A stretch of 8,651 nucleotides of DNA from JBGUVL01 sp045134375 (GTDB lineage: Bacteria; Bacillota_I; Bacilli_A; Erysipelotrichales; Erysipelotrichaceae). The translations under genes and the position numbers were made by a program. The notes under the pieces are model-generated. The model was not told where the DNA came from. It made no database searches and worked only from the letters and a program-made list of their open reading frames with translations. Shown piece by piece: positions 1-6,374 of this stretch. The stretch's first letter is position 1. Each line of letters opens with the position of its first letter. Location: positions 1-8,651 of the forward strand of contig JBGUVL010000050.1 of assembly GCA_045134375.1 (NCBI GenBank), written 5' to 3'.

Positions 1-84
1 GGATGTGGCGGAATGGCAGACGCTACGGACTTAAAATCCGTTGATGGCAACATCGTGGGGGTTCAAGTCCCCCCATCCCGACCA
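1..84 (+). tRNA. tRNA-Leu (anticodon UAA), missing its first two bases
   Basis: Class II tRNA. The anticodon stem is ACGGA (25-29) with TCCGT (37-41), around a CTTAAAA loop with anticodon TAA at 32-34. A long variable arm, typical of tRNA-Leu, is formed by GATG (43-46) and CATC (51-54) with a GCAA loop. The T arm is GGGGG (57-61), TTCAAGT, CCCCC (69-73). The 3' acceptor strand CATCCCG (74-80) needs CGGGATG on the 5' side, but the window starts at GGATG, so two 5' bases lie outside. Discriminator A81 and an encoded CCA (82-84) follow. It decodes UUA leucine codons. Confidence 0.96.
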
Positions 85-95
85 TGTTAGAAAAG

Positions 96-130
96 AATCC
101 AGTGATACTTCGGTATGACTGGATTTTTTT
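96..130 (+). terminator. Intrinsic terminator after tRNA-Leu
   Basis: The stem AATCCAGT (96-103) pairs with ACTGGATT (118-125). After one G-G mismatch, ATAC (105-108) pairs with GTAT (113-116) around a TTCG tetraloop. A run of T follows to 130. It ends the tRNA transcript 12 bases past the CCA and separates it from the arg promoter. Confidence 0.93.
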
Positions 131-214
131 GTAATTCCAAACAAACGCAAAAAAGGATCATCATTGCTTTTCGCCTTCATCGAACATTTTTACTTTGATT
201 TCCTCTTTTTATCA

Positions 215-258
215 ATGAAAATAATTTTCATGAAAAATATTCGTTTTTTTCATGAAAA
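215..258. promoter_or_regulatory. Inverted-repeat cluster next to the arg promoter, possible ArgR/AhrC operator
   Basis: ATGAAAA (215-221) and TTTTCAT (225-231) form a perfect inverted repeat with a 3-base centre. The 12-base palindrome TTTTCATGAAAA occurs twice, at 225-236 and 247-258, 22 bp apart or about two helical turns. The cluster ends two bases before the -35 box. ArgR/AhrC repressors bind 18-bp imperfect palindromes built on TGAAT and ATTCA half sites. These half sites are TGAAA/TTTCA-like and the first pair is one base longer than the ARG-box spacing, so the match is only approximate. Position and symmetry argue for a dimeric or hexameric regulator; ArgR is inferred from the genes downstream. 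Confidence 0.5.
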
Positions 259-260
259 GG

Positions 261-289
261 TTGACACATTTTTTTAACAAGAGTATGAT
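261..289 (+). promoter_or_regulatory. Arg operon promoter (sigma-A type)
   Basis: A perfect -35 box TTGACA (261-266), a 17-base spacer and -10 box TATGAT (284-289, one mismatch to TATAAT). Transcription should start near 295-298, giving a leader of about 267 bases before argG. A promoter this close to consensus fits an operon whose output is limited downstream by attenuation and possibly by a repressor at the adjoining repeats. Confidence 0.9.
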
Positions 290-310
290 AGTAACATATT
301 CAAAATAAAT

Positions 311-532
311 CGATGACTGGAAGAGTACATCTTAATGAATTTTTCAGCGAGGCAGTATCGGGTGGAAGACTGCTAAAAACATAAGATGGAAACGCATCCA
401 TGAGTGTTCTTGTGAACCAAGTAGCAAGAATCGTAAAATCCTACGTTATGGATAAGGGGCCAGCAATGGCAACTAGAGTGGTACCGCGTGCAAAGCGTCT
501 CTGGATTCAATTCCAAGACGCTTTTTTCTTTT
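311..532 (+). promoter_or_regulatory. T-box leader, predicted to sense uncharged tRNA-Arg (specifier CGC)
   Basis: Lower stem I pairs TGGA (318-321) with TCCA (397-400). The specifier loop has AGTA (324-327) opposite GAAACGCA, placing codon CGC at 393-395 followed by a purine. Above it, CATCTTA (328-334) pairs with TAAGATG (382-388). The apical part has the AGCGAG bulge (346-351), stem GCAGT/ACTGC (352-356, 369-373) and a GGTGGAAG loop. Stem II pairs TTCTTG (407-412) with CAAGAA (425-430). A stem IIA/B pseudoknot uses CGTA/TACG (432-435, 442-445) and ATCC/GGAT (438-441, 450-453). Stem III is GCCA/TGGC (459-462, 467-470). The T-box AGAGTGGTACCGCG is at 475-488; its TGGT (479-482) should pair with the ACCA end of uncharged tRNA. 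Charged tRNA-Arg should favour the terminator. The specifier frame is my reading: AAC (Asn) or ACG (Thr) in the same loop are less likely given the pairing and the genes. Confidence 0.93.
493..532 (+). terminator. T-box regulated terminator
   Basis: AAGCGTCT (493-500) pairs with AGACGCTT (516-523), followed by T-rich DNA to 532. Its 5' strand overlaps the 3' half of the antiterminator, where GAG (476-478) pairs with CTC (499-501) and GCG (486-488) with CGT (496-498). The two folds therefore exclude each other. It is the control point between the promoter and argG. Confidence 0.92.
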
Positions 533-563
533 AGGAACGAAATCAATAAGGGAGGAAATCAAC

Positions 564-1793
564 ATGAAAAAAGACAAGAAAGACATTAAAAAAATCGTAT
601 TAGCATATTCCGGAGGATTGGATACTTCCATTATGATCCAATGGTTGAAAGAAAATTACAATGACCCAGAAATTATTGCGGTTAGTGGTGATGTTGGACA
701 GAAAGATGAATTGGATGGATTGGAAGAAAAAGCCATCAAAACAGGGGCAAGCAAATGTTATATCTTAGATTTAAAAGATGAATTTGTAGAAGATTACATC
801 TTCCCATGCTTAAAAGCAGACGCAAAATATGAAGATGTCTATTTATTAGGAACTGCTTTCGCAAGACCTTTAATTGCGAAAGGTTTAGTCGATGTTGCAA
901 TCAAAGAAGGAGCCGATGCGATTTGTCATGGATGTACGGGAAAAGGAAATGACCAAGTTCGTTTTGAATTAGCCATTAAAGCCTTTGCTCCTGACATGGA
1001 AATCATTGCTCCATGGAGAACATGGGAACTGAAATCCAGAGAAGAAGAAATCGAATATGCCGAAGCACATAATATTCCATTAAAGATCAATCGAGCAACA
1101 AACTACTCAAAAGACAAGAATATCTGGCATCTATCTCATGAAGGATTGGATTTAGAAGATCCAGCTAACGAGCCAAATTACGATGCTATTTTAGAAATGG
1201 GGGTTACTCCGGAAAAGGCTCCTGATACACCAACCTATATTACCCTGCATTTTGAAAAAGGGATCCCTACCGCTCTGAATGGGGAACCAATGAAAGCGCA
1301 ACAATTATTATTAAAATTGAATGAAATTGGTGGTGCAAATGGTATTGGTATTATTGACATGGTCGAAAATAGACTCGTTGGTATGAAGAGCAGAGGTGTC
1401 TATGAAACACCAGGAGGAACCATTCTGTATAAAGCACATGAACTGTTAGAAACGATTACCGTCGATAAAGAAACACAGCATTATAAACAATTGATCAGCG
1501 TAAAATTTGGGGAATTGCTTTACAATGGACAATGGTTTACTCCATTAAGAGAAGCCTTAAGTGCCTTTGTTGATAAGGTAAATGAAACGGTGAATGGTGA
1601 TGTGAAGTTAAAATTATACAAAGGAAACATCGTTCCTGCTGGTATGACTTCACCAACTTCTCTCTACTCAGAACAGATTGCAAGCTTTGGAGAAGATGAT
1701 TCCTATGATCAAAACGATTCTGCAGGATTCATCAACCTGTTTGGATTACCAATTAAAGTAAAAGCAATGCAGGAAAAGAATTGGAAAAAATAA
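564..1793 (+). CDS. argG: Argininosuccinate synthase (EC 6.3.4.5)
   Basis: Cytosolic enzyme that condenses citrulline and aspartate with ATP to argininosuccinate, AMP and pyrophosphate, the second-last step of arginine synthesis. At 409 aa it has the usual family length. The N-terminal ATP pyrophosphatase loop reads AYSGGLDTS (residues 14-22). The HGCTGKGNDQVRFE block (122-135) contributes to nucleotide and aspartate binding. The synthetase domain carries APWRTWEL (149-156) and SREEEIEYA (158-166), and SRGVYETPGGTIL lies at 276-288. The ATG start is supported by GGGAGG (550-555) eight bases upstream. It is the first gene behind the T-box leader, so it is the most directly controlled; argH follows after 26 bases. 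The short lysine-rich extension before the ATP loop (residues 1-10) is mildly unusual but not disruptive. Confidence 0.98.
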   Translation: MKKDKKDIKKIVLAYSGGLDTSIMIQWLKENYNDPEIIAVSGDVGQKDELDGLEEKAIKTGASKCYILDLKDEFVEDYIFPCLKADAKYEDVYLLGTAFARPLIAKGLVDVAIKEGADAICHGCTGKGNDQVRFELAIKAFAPDMEIIAPWRTWELKSREEEIEYAEAHNIPLKINRATNYSKDKNIWHLSHEGLDLEDPANEPNYDAILEMGVTPEKAPDTPTYITLHFEKGIPTALNGEPMKAQQLLLKLNEIGGANGIGIIDMVENRLVGMKSRGVYETPGGTILYKAHELLETITVDKETQHYKQLISVKFGELLYNGQWFTPLREALSAFVDKVNETVNGDVKLKLYKGNIVPAGMTSPTSLYSEQIASFGEDDSYDQNDSAGFINLFGLPIKVKAMQEKNWKK

Positions 1794-1819
1794 GAATAAG
1801 ATAGAAAAGGGGTACTAGT

Positions 1820-3199
1820 ATGAAACTTTGGGATGCAAGATTTTTAAAGGAAGCAGATCAACGATTAAATGATTTTAACTCTTCCATTAATGTGGATCAA
1901 AAAATGTATGCCCATGACATTAAGGGAAGCATTGCTCATGTTACGATGTTAGATCATCAAAACATCATCCCAAAAGGAGATAAAGAAATCATCATCGAGA
2001 CGTTGCATGCCATCCAAAAAGAAATTGCGAATGGCATCCTCCCGATTGATCCAGAAGCGGAAGACATTCACATGTTCATTGAAGCCGAGTTGACCAAACG
2101 CTGTGGAGATAGCGGGAAACGACTTCATACCGCGAGAAGCAGAAATGATCAAGTGGCAGCGGATTTCCGTATGTATGCGATGGAACAATGCGAAAATATC
2201 ATTGGATTATTAAAAGAGTTTATCCAAGTTTTATGTGATAAAGCACAGCAACATACCGAAACCATTATGCCAGGGTATACTCACTTACAAAGAGCACAGC
2301 CAATTACTTTTGCTCATCATTTAATGGCGTATACGGAAATGTTTCTGCGTGATATCTCACGTTTAAAAGATGCGATCAAGCGTTGTAACATCATGCCATT
2401 AGGAAGTGGTGCTTTAGCCACTACCACTTATCCTATCAATCGTGAATATACAGCAGAATTGTTAGGTTTTGATGGCGTATCACTTAACTCATTGGATGGT
2501 GTCAGCGACCGTGACTTTGCGATTGAAATGGCTTCTGCCCTTTCCTTAGTCATGATGCATCTTTCTCGATTAAGTGAAGAAGTCGTATTATGGAGCAGTT
2601 GGGAATTCAAATTCATTGAATTAGACGATGCTTTTGCGACCGGTAGCAGCATTATGCCACAGAAGAAAAATCCGGATGTCTGTGAACTTGTACGAGGAAA
2701 AAGTGGTCGTGTTTTTGGTGATTTAACAACCTTATTAACGATGATGAAAGCATTACCACTTGCTTACAATAAAGATATGCAAGAAGATAAAGAGGCATTG
2801 TTTGACTGCTTTTCCACGGTGGAAATGTGCTTGACAACCATTATCCCAATGATGGAAACCTGCACTGTTATAGAAAAAAATATGCGCCAAGCGGCCGCTA
2901 AAGGATTCATCAACGCGACCGATTGTGCCGATTATTTAACAAAAAAAGGCATGCCATTCCGTGATGCCTATAAAATCATCGGCAAACTGGTTAGTTATGC
3001 GATGAAAGAAGACAAAGTGTTAGAAACATTATCTTTAGAAGAATATCAGCAGGCAAGCAATTTATTTGAAGCCGATATTTACGATGCGATTGCGCTTGAA
3101 ACCTGCGTTAAAAATCGTAAGGTAACCGGCGGTCCTGCCCCGGAAACAGTAAAGGAGCACATTGCCTTGACAAGAAAAAAATTAGAGGAGATGGAATAA
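1820..3199 (+). CDS. argH: Argininosuccinate lyase (EC 4.3.2.1)
   Basis: Cleaves argininosuccinate to arginine and fumarate, the last step of the pathway. It belongs to the fumarase/aspartase superfamily, whose members are homotetramers with active sites built from three subunits. At 459 aa it is of typical length. Conserved blocks are TARSRNDQ (104-111), GYTHLQRAQP (152-161, with the family's active-site histidine at 155) and the signature loop GSSIMPQKKNPD (275-286), which carries the catalytic serine. The N-terminus reads KLWDARF (residues 2-8) where most family members have KLWGGRF, a local departure from a well-conserved segment. The start is supported by AAAGGGG (1806-1812) seven bases upstream. 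Its stop codon directly abuts the argC start, so the two should be translationally coupled. Confidence 0.97.
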   Translation: MKLWDARFLKEADQRLNDFNSSINVDQKMYAHDIKGSIAHVTMLDHQNIIPKGDKEIIIETLHAIQKEIANGILPIDPEAEDIHMFIEAELTKRCGDSGKRLHTARSRNDQVAADFRMYAMEQCENIIGLLKEFIQVLCDKAQQHTETIMPGYTHLQRAQPITFAHHLMAYTEMFLRDISRLKDAIKRCNIMPLGSGALATTTYPINREYTAELLGFDGVSLNSLDGVSDRDFAIEMASALSLVMMHLSRLSEEVVLWSSWEFKFIELDDAFATGSSIMPQKKNPDVCELVRGKSGRVFGDLTTLLTMMKALPLAYNKDMQEDKEALFDCFSTVEMCLTTIIPMMETCTVIEKNMRQAAAKGFINATDCADYLTKKGMPFRDAYKIIGKLVSYAMKEDKVLETLSLEEYQQASNLFEADIYDAIALETCVKNRKVTGGPAPETVKEHIALTRKKLEEME

Positions 3200-4240
3200 A
3201 TGGATAAGATTCATTGTGGCATTATTGGTGCCAGTGGCTATGCTGGCGCAGAACTCGTTCGATTATTACTAATGCATCCAAAAGCAGAAATTACTGGAAT
3301 TAGTGCGAGAAGCTATCAGGGAAAACCAATCGCCGAGCTATATCCAGGTTTCTACCAAAGCTGTGACTTAGTGTTGGAAGAAAGTAGTGCTTTATTTGAT
3401 AAATGTGATGTCATTTTTGCTTCCCTTCCTCATGGTCATAGCGAGGCTATCGCAAAACAATGTATGGAACATAACATTCGCTTCATCGATCTTGGAGCGG
3501 ATTTCCGTTTAAATGAAGAAAAAGATTTTGAAGAATGGTATCAATTGCATTACAACGAAAAAGAGCTGCATACCAAAAGTGTATATGGCTTAAGTGAAAT
3601 TCATCGAGAAGCGATCAAAGAAGCAATGATCATCGGTAATCCTGGATGCTATCCAACTTCAATTGCTTTGGGTTGTTATCCTGCTTTGCATCATCAAATC
3701 ATTGATACAAAACATCTTATCATTGATTCGAAATCCGGAACAACTGGAGCAGGAAAAGAACCAAAGGAAAATACCCATTTTCCACGTTGCAACGAATCCT
3801 TTGCCCCTTATAAAGTAGCGCAGCATCGCCACACTCCTGAAATTGAACAAATGCTCAGTGAGATGGCAAAAGAAACAACAACGGTGACCTTTGTTCCTCA
3901 TTTATTACCAATCAATCGTGGCATCATTTCTACGATGTATCTTCCATTAAAGAAAGAAATTACGTTAGAAGAAATCCATCAATTATATAAGGATCAATAT
4001 GAAAACGAAACCTTTGTTCGTGTCTTACCGCTTGGTAAAACAGCCGATTTAAAATACGTCAAATACAGCAATTATTGCGATATCTCCTTGCACCTTGATT
4101 CACGAACTCATACTTTGATCGTCGTATCTTGTATTGATAATATGGTAAAAGGAGCTGCCGGACAGGCAATTCAAAATATGAATATTATGTTTCACTTGAA
4201 AGAAGATAGTGGGCTTACTTATATTGCCCCATCCTTCTAG
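3200..4240 (+). CDS. argC: N-acetyl-gamma-glutamyl-phosphate reductase (EC 1.2.1.38)
   Basis: NADPH-dependent reduction of N-acetylglutamyl phosphate to N-acetylglutamate semialdehyde, the third step of the acetylated branch. At 346 aa it is the common length for type 1 ArgC. The Rossmann nucleotide-binding motif is GASGYAG (10-16). The catalytic cysteine is C150 in GNPGCYPTS (146-154), and the conserved histidine is likely H211 in AQHRHTPE (207-214). DNMVKGAAGQA (313-323) is the C-terminal family signature. The ATG follows the argH TAA with no gap. Its ribosome binding site AGAGGAG (3184-3190) lies inside the end of argH, nine bases before the ATG, which indicates coupled translation. Nothing appears truncated. 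Confidence 0.97.
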   Translation: MDKIHCGIIGASGYAGAELVRLLLMHPKAEITGISARSYQGKPIAELYPGFYQSCDLVLEESSALFDKCDVIFASLPHGHSEAIAKQCMEHNIRFIDLGADFRLNEEKDFEEWYQLHYNEKELHTKSVYGLSEIHREAIKEAMIIGNPGCYPTSIALGCYPALHHQIIDTKHLIIDSKSGTTGAGKEPKENTHFPRCNESFAPYKVAQHRHTPEIEQMLSEMAKETTTVTFVPHLLPINRGIISTMYLPLKKEITLEEIHQLYKDQYENETFVRVLPLGKTADLKYVKYSNYCDISLHLDSRTHTLIVVSCIDNMVKGAAGQAIQNMNIMFHLKEDSGLTYIAPSF

Positions 4241-4244
4241 GAGG
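4238..4244 (+). promoter_or_regulatory. Ribosome binding site that sets the argJ start
   Basis: TAGGAGG lies six bases before ATG 4251 and shares its first three bases with the argC TAG stop. An in-frame GTG at 4209 would add 14 residues that overlap argC and look unlike ArgJ, and it has no comparable site upstream. The ATG at 4251 is therefore preferred. Confidence 0.85.
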
Positions 4245-4250
4245 AAAAAA

Positions 4251-5489
4251 ATGATAAAAGAAATCAAAAACGGTGTCTGTGCGCCACAAGGATTTTATGC
4301 GAATGGAATTCACTGTGGCATCAGAAAAAATAAAAGCAAAAAAGATTTGGCGCTTATTTATTCTCCAAAAAAATGTAGTGCTGCAGCGATCTACACACAA
4401 AACAAAGTTAAGGGTGCACCAATTGCCGTTACCAAACAACATCTTGTCGATGGTTATGCACAGGCAATGCTTTGCAATAGTGGAAACGCGAATACTTGTA
4501 ATGCCGATGGAGAATTCATAGCAAATGCAATGAGCAAGTTATGTGCGGAGGCATTACACATCCAAGAAGAAGATATTATTATCGCATCCACCGGTGTCAT
4601 TGGTCAGCCATTGCCGTTACTTCCTTTTGAAACGCATATGGAGCAATTAGTAAAAGGATTAAATGAAAATGGTAGTTTTGATGCGGTTAGTGCAATCATG
4701 ACAACGGATACCTTCCAAAAAGAATATGCAGTTTCCTTTGATTTGGATGGTATCGAGTGCAAAATTGGCGGCATTGCAAAAGGAAGCGGGATGATTCATC
4801 CCAATATGGCAACCATGCTTTGCTTTGTTACAAGTGACGTTGCCATTACTCCTTCCCTATTAAAAAAAGCATTGAAAGAGATTGGTGATGATACCTTTAA
4901 TATGATTAGTGTGGATGGTGATACCTCTACCAACGATATGCTAAGCATTATGTGCAACGGTATGGCAAATAACTCTCTGATCAAAGAAGAAGGAGAAGCC
5001 TATGAAAGTTTTAAAAAAGCCCTTTATCAAGTATGTGAAGCACTCGCAAAAATGCTCGCTCAGGATGGCGAAGGAGCAACGAAGCTTTTGACTTGCAAAG
5101 TATGTCACGCCCGCAGTAAAAAAGATGCTAAGGCAGTCGCAAAATCCATCATTACCTCTTCTCTATTCAAAGCGGCGATGTTTGGTAATGATGCAAACTG
5201 GGGAAGAATTTTATGTGCCATTGGCTATGCCGATGCGGAATATGATGTAGAGAAAGTCGATGTTACTCTTGCGAGTGGAAAAGGTTCTCTTGCTGTTTGC
5301 AAAAATGGACGTGGTGTCAAAAGCGCAAATAATGAGAGTGGTATTGATGAAGAAAAGGCACTTCAAATCCTAAAAGAAAAAGAAGTAGAAATCCTAGTTG
5401 ACTTAAAGGATGGAAACGATTATGCTTGTGCCTGGGGTTGTGATCTAACCTATGATTATGTAAAAATCAATGGAGATTATCGTACCTAA
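4251..5489 (+). CDS. argJ: Bifunctional ornithine acetyltransferase / N-acetylglutamate synthase (EC 2.3.1.35 / 2.3.1.1)
   Basis: Moves the acetyl group from N-acetylornithine to glutamate, yielding ornithine and N-acetylglutamate, so the acetyl group is recycled. Bifunctional forms also use acetyl-CoA to prime the cycle; sequence cannot prove that activity here. The 412-aa protein should self-cleave into alpha and beta chains between A187 and the nucleophile T188, in KGSGMIHPNMATML (177-190). STGVIG (113-118) supplies the oxyanion hole. Later conserved parts are VDGDTSTND (221-229), GNDANWGRI (312-320) and the C-terminal YVKINGDYRT (403-412). It is unusually rich in cysteine (16), including CKVC at 282-285 and CAWGC at 393-397, in surface-like regions outside the active site. 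No argE or argA is present in the window, consistent with the ArgJ cycle. It starts 10 bases after argC. Confidence 0.96.
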   Translation: MIKEIKNGVCAPQGFYANGIHCGIRKNKSKKDLALIYSPKKCSAAAIYTQNKVKGAPIAVTKQHLVDGYAQAMLCNSGNANTCNADGEFIANAMSKLCAEALHIQEEDIIIASTGVIGQPLPLLPFETHMEQLVKGLNENGSFDAVSAIMTTDTFQKEYAVSFDLDGIECKIGGIAKGSGMIHPNMATMLCFVTSDVAITPSLLKKALKEIGDDTFNMISVDGDTSTNDMLSIMCNGMANNSLIKEEGEAYESFKKALYQVCEALAKMLAQDGEGATKLLTCKVCHARSKKDAKAVAKSIITSSLFKAAMFGNDANWGRILCAIGYADAEYDVEKVDVTLASGKGSLAVCKNGRGVKSANNESGIDEEKALQILKEKEVEILVDLKDGNDYACAWGCDLTYDYVKINGDYRT

Positions 5490-5509
5490 TAGGAAAGAAG
5501 GGGTAGAAA

Positions 5510-6373
5510 ATGAAAATTAGCGCAGTAGAGAAAGCCACGATTTTATCACAGGCACTGCCATATATTCAAAAATACAACAATAAGATCATCGTTATTAAGT
5601 ATGGTGGCAATGCAATGATCAACGAAGAATTAAAAAAGAATGTCATTCGTGATGTTGTTTTACTTTCTGAAATCGGCGTCAAGGTGGTCATGGTTCATGG
5701 CGGTGGTCCTGGAATTGATGCAATGTTAAAGAAAATCAATAAACCGATCAAGTTTATCAATGGGTTGCGATATACGGATGAAGAAACCATGGATATTGCA
5801 CAAATGGTATTGGCTGGACAAATGAATAAAAATCTCGTTTCGATGATTTCCCAAGCAGGAAGCACTGCCGTTGGAGTTTGCGGTATGGATGCCCACTTAA
5901 TCAAAGCTAAAAAATTAGAAAGTAGCGAAGATTTAGGCTATGTTGGTGAAATTACAGACATTAATGAAAAACTAATTTTTGATTTGTTAAATAACGGATA
6001 TATCCCTGTCATCGCCAGCACAGGAGTCGACGAACACAATCATGCCTACAATATCAATGCGGATTTGGCAGCCGCTGCAATCGCTAGCAAGTTAAATGCC
6101 GAAAACATGATTTTGGTAAGCAATATACCAGGTTTATTAAAAGATAAAAACAATGAGGAATCCTTAATTCCTATTGTAAAAACAAGTGAGATTGAAGGAC
6201 TAAAAGAAGAAGGGGTAATCTCTGGGGGGATGATACCAAAAGTTGATTGTTGCATCAACTGCATCCAGCACGGAGTAAAAAAAGCTACGATCATTGATGG
6301 TCGTGTTCCCCACTCACTTTTAATTGAAATTCTTTCTGATGAAGGAATTGGAACTATGTTTGTGGAGGGATAA
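5510..6373 (+). CDS. argB: Acetylglutamate kinase, arginine-sensitive type (EC 2.7.2.8)
   Basis: Phosphorylates N-acetylglutamate with ATP, the committed and usually feedback-controlled step in organisms with the ArgJ cycle. It has the amino acid kinase fold: KYGGNAM (30-36) and HGGGP (63-67) bind phosphate, NINAD (181-185) and SGGMIPK (238-244) are nucleotide and catalytic segments. At 287 aa it is longer than the arginine-insensitive E. coli enzyme (about 258 aa). It has the N-terminal helix region (ILSQALPYIQKYNN, 11-24) and the C-terminal HSLLIEILSDEGIGTMF (268-284) found in hexameric, arginine-inhibited kinases, so feedback inhibition is inferred. GAAGGGG (5497-5503) lies six bases before the ATG; the gap from argJ is 20 bases. 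The stop is one base from the argD start. Confidence 0.97.
   Translation: MKISAVEKATILSQALPYIQKYNNKIIVIKYGGNAMINEELKKNVIRDVVLLSEIGVKVVMVHGGGPGIDAMLKKINKPIKFINGLRYTDEETMDIAQMVLAGQMNKNLVSMISQAGSTAVGVCGMDAHLIKAKKLESSEDLGYVGEITDINEKLIFDLLNNGYIPVIASTGVDEHNHAYNINADLAAAAIASKLNAENMILVSNIPGLLKDKNNEESLIPIVKTSEIEGLKEEGVISGGMIPKVDCCINCIQHGVKKATIIDGRVPHSLLIEILSDEGIGTMFVEG
6364..6369 (+). promoter_or_regulatory. Ribosome binding site that sets the argD start
   Basis: GGAGGG lies five bases before ATG 6375, inside the last codons of argB. An earlier in-frame start at 6324 would add 17 residues overlapping argB that do not resemble ArgD, so the ATG at 6375 is chosen. Confidence 0.85.
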
Positions 6374-6374
6374 T

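Noticed and set aside
195..215. TTGAT/ATCAA inverted repeat as a hairpin
   Set aside because: Five AT-rich pairs around an 11-base loop are expected by chance in this DNA.
2832..2860. TTGACA inside argH as a promoter
   Set aside because: No -10-like hexamer occurs at suitable spacing; the bases are explained by coding sequence.
3167..3195. TTGACA inside argH as an internal promoter for argC
   Set aside because: At 17-base spacing the -10 position reads GATGGA. Only a 4/6 match appears at 19 bases, so it is not convincing.
4209..4250. Possible upstream GTG start for argJ
   Set aside because: It would overlap argC and add 14 residues unlike ArgJ. The ATG at 4251 has a strong GGAGG site at ideal spacing.
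4273..4521. Open frame of 82 codons overlapping argJ
   Set aside because: It is read in another frame of a clearly conserved gene, with no independent start signal or recognisable protein.
6324..6374. Possible upstream start for argD
   Set aside because: It lies inside argB, lacks a good ribosome binding site and adds residues foreign to ArgD. ATG 6375 has GGAGGG five bases upstream.
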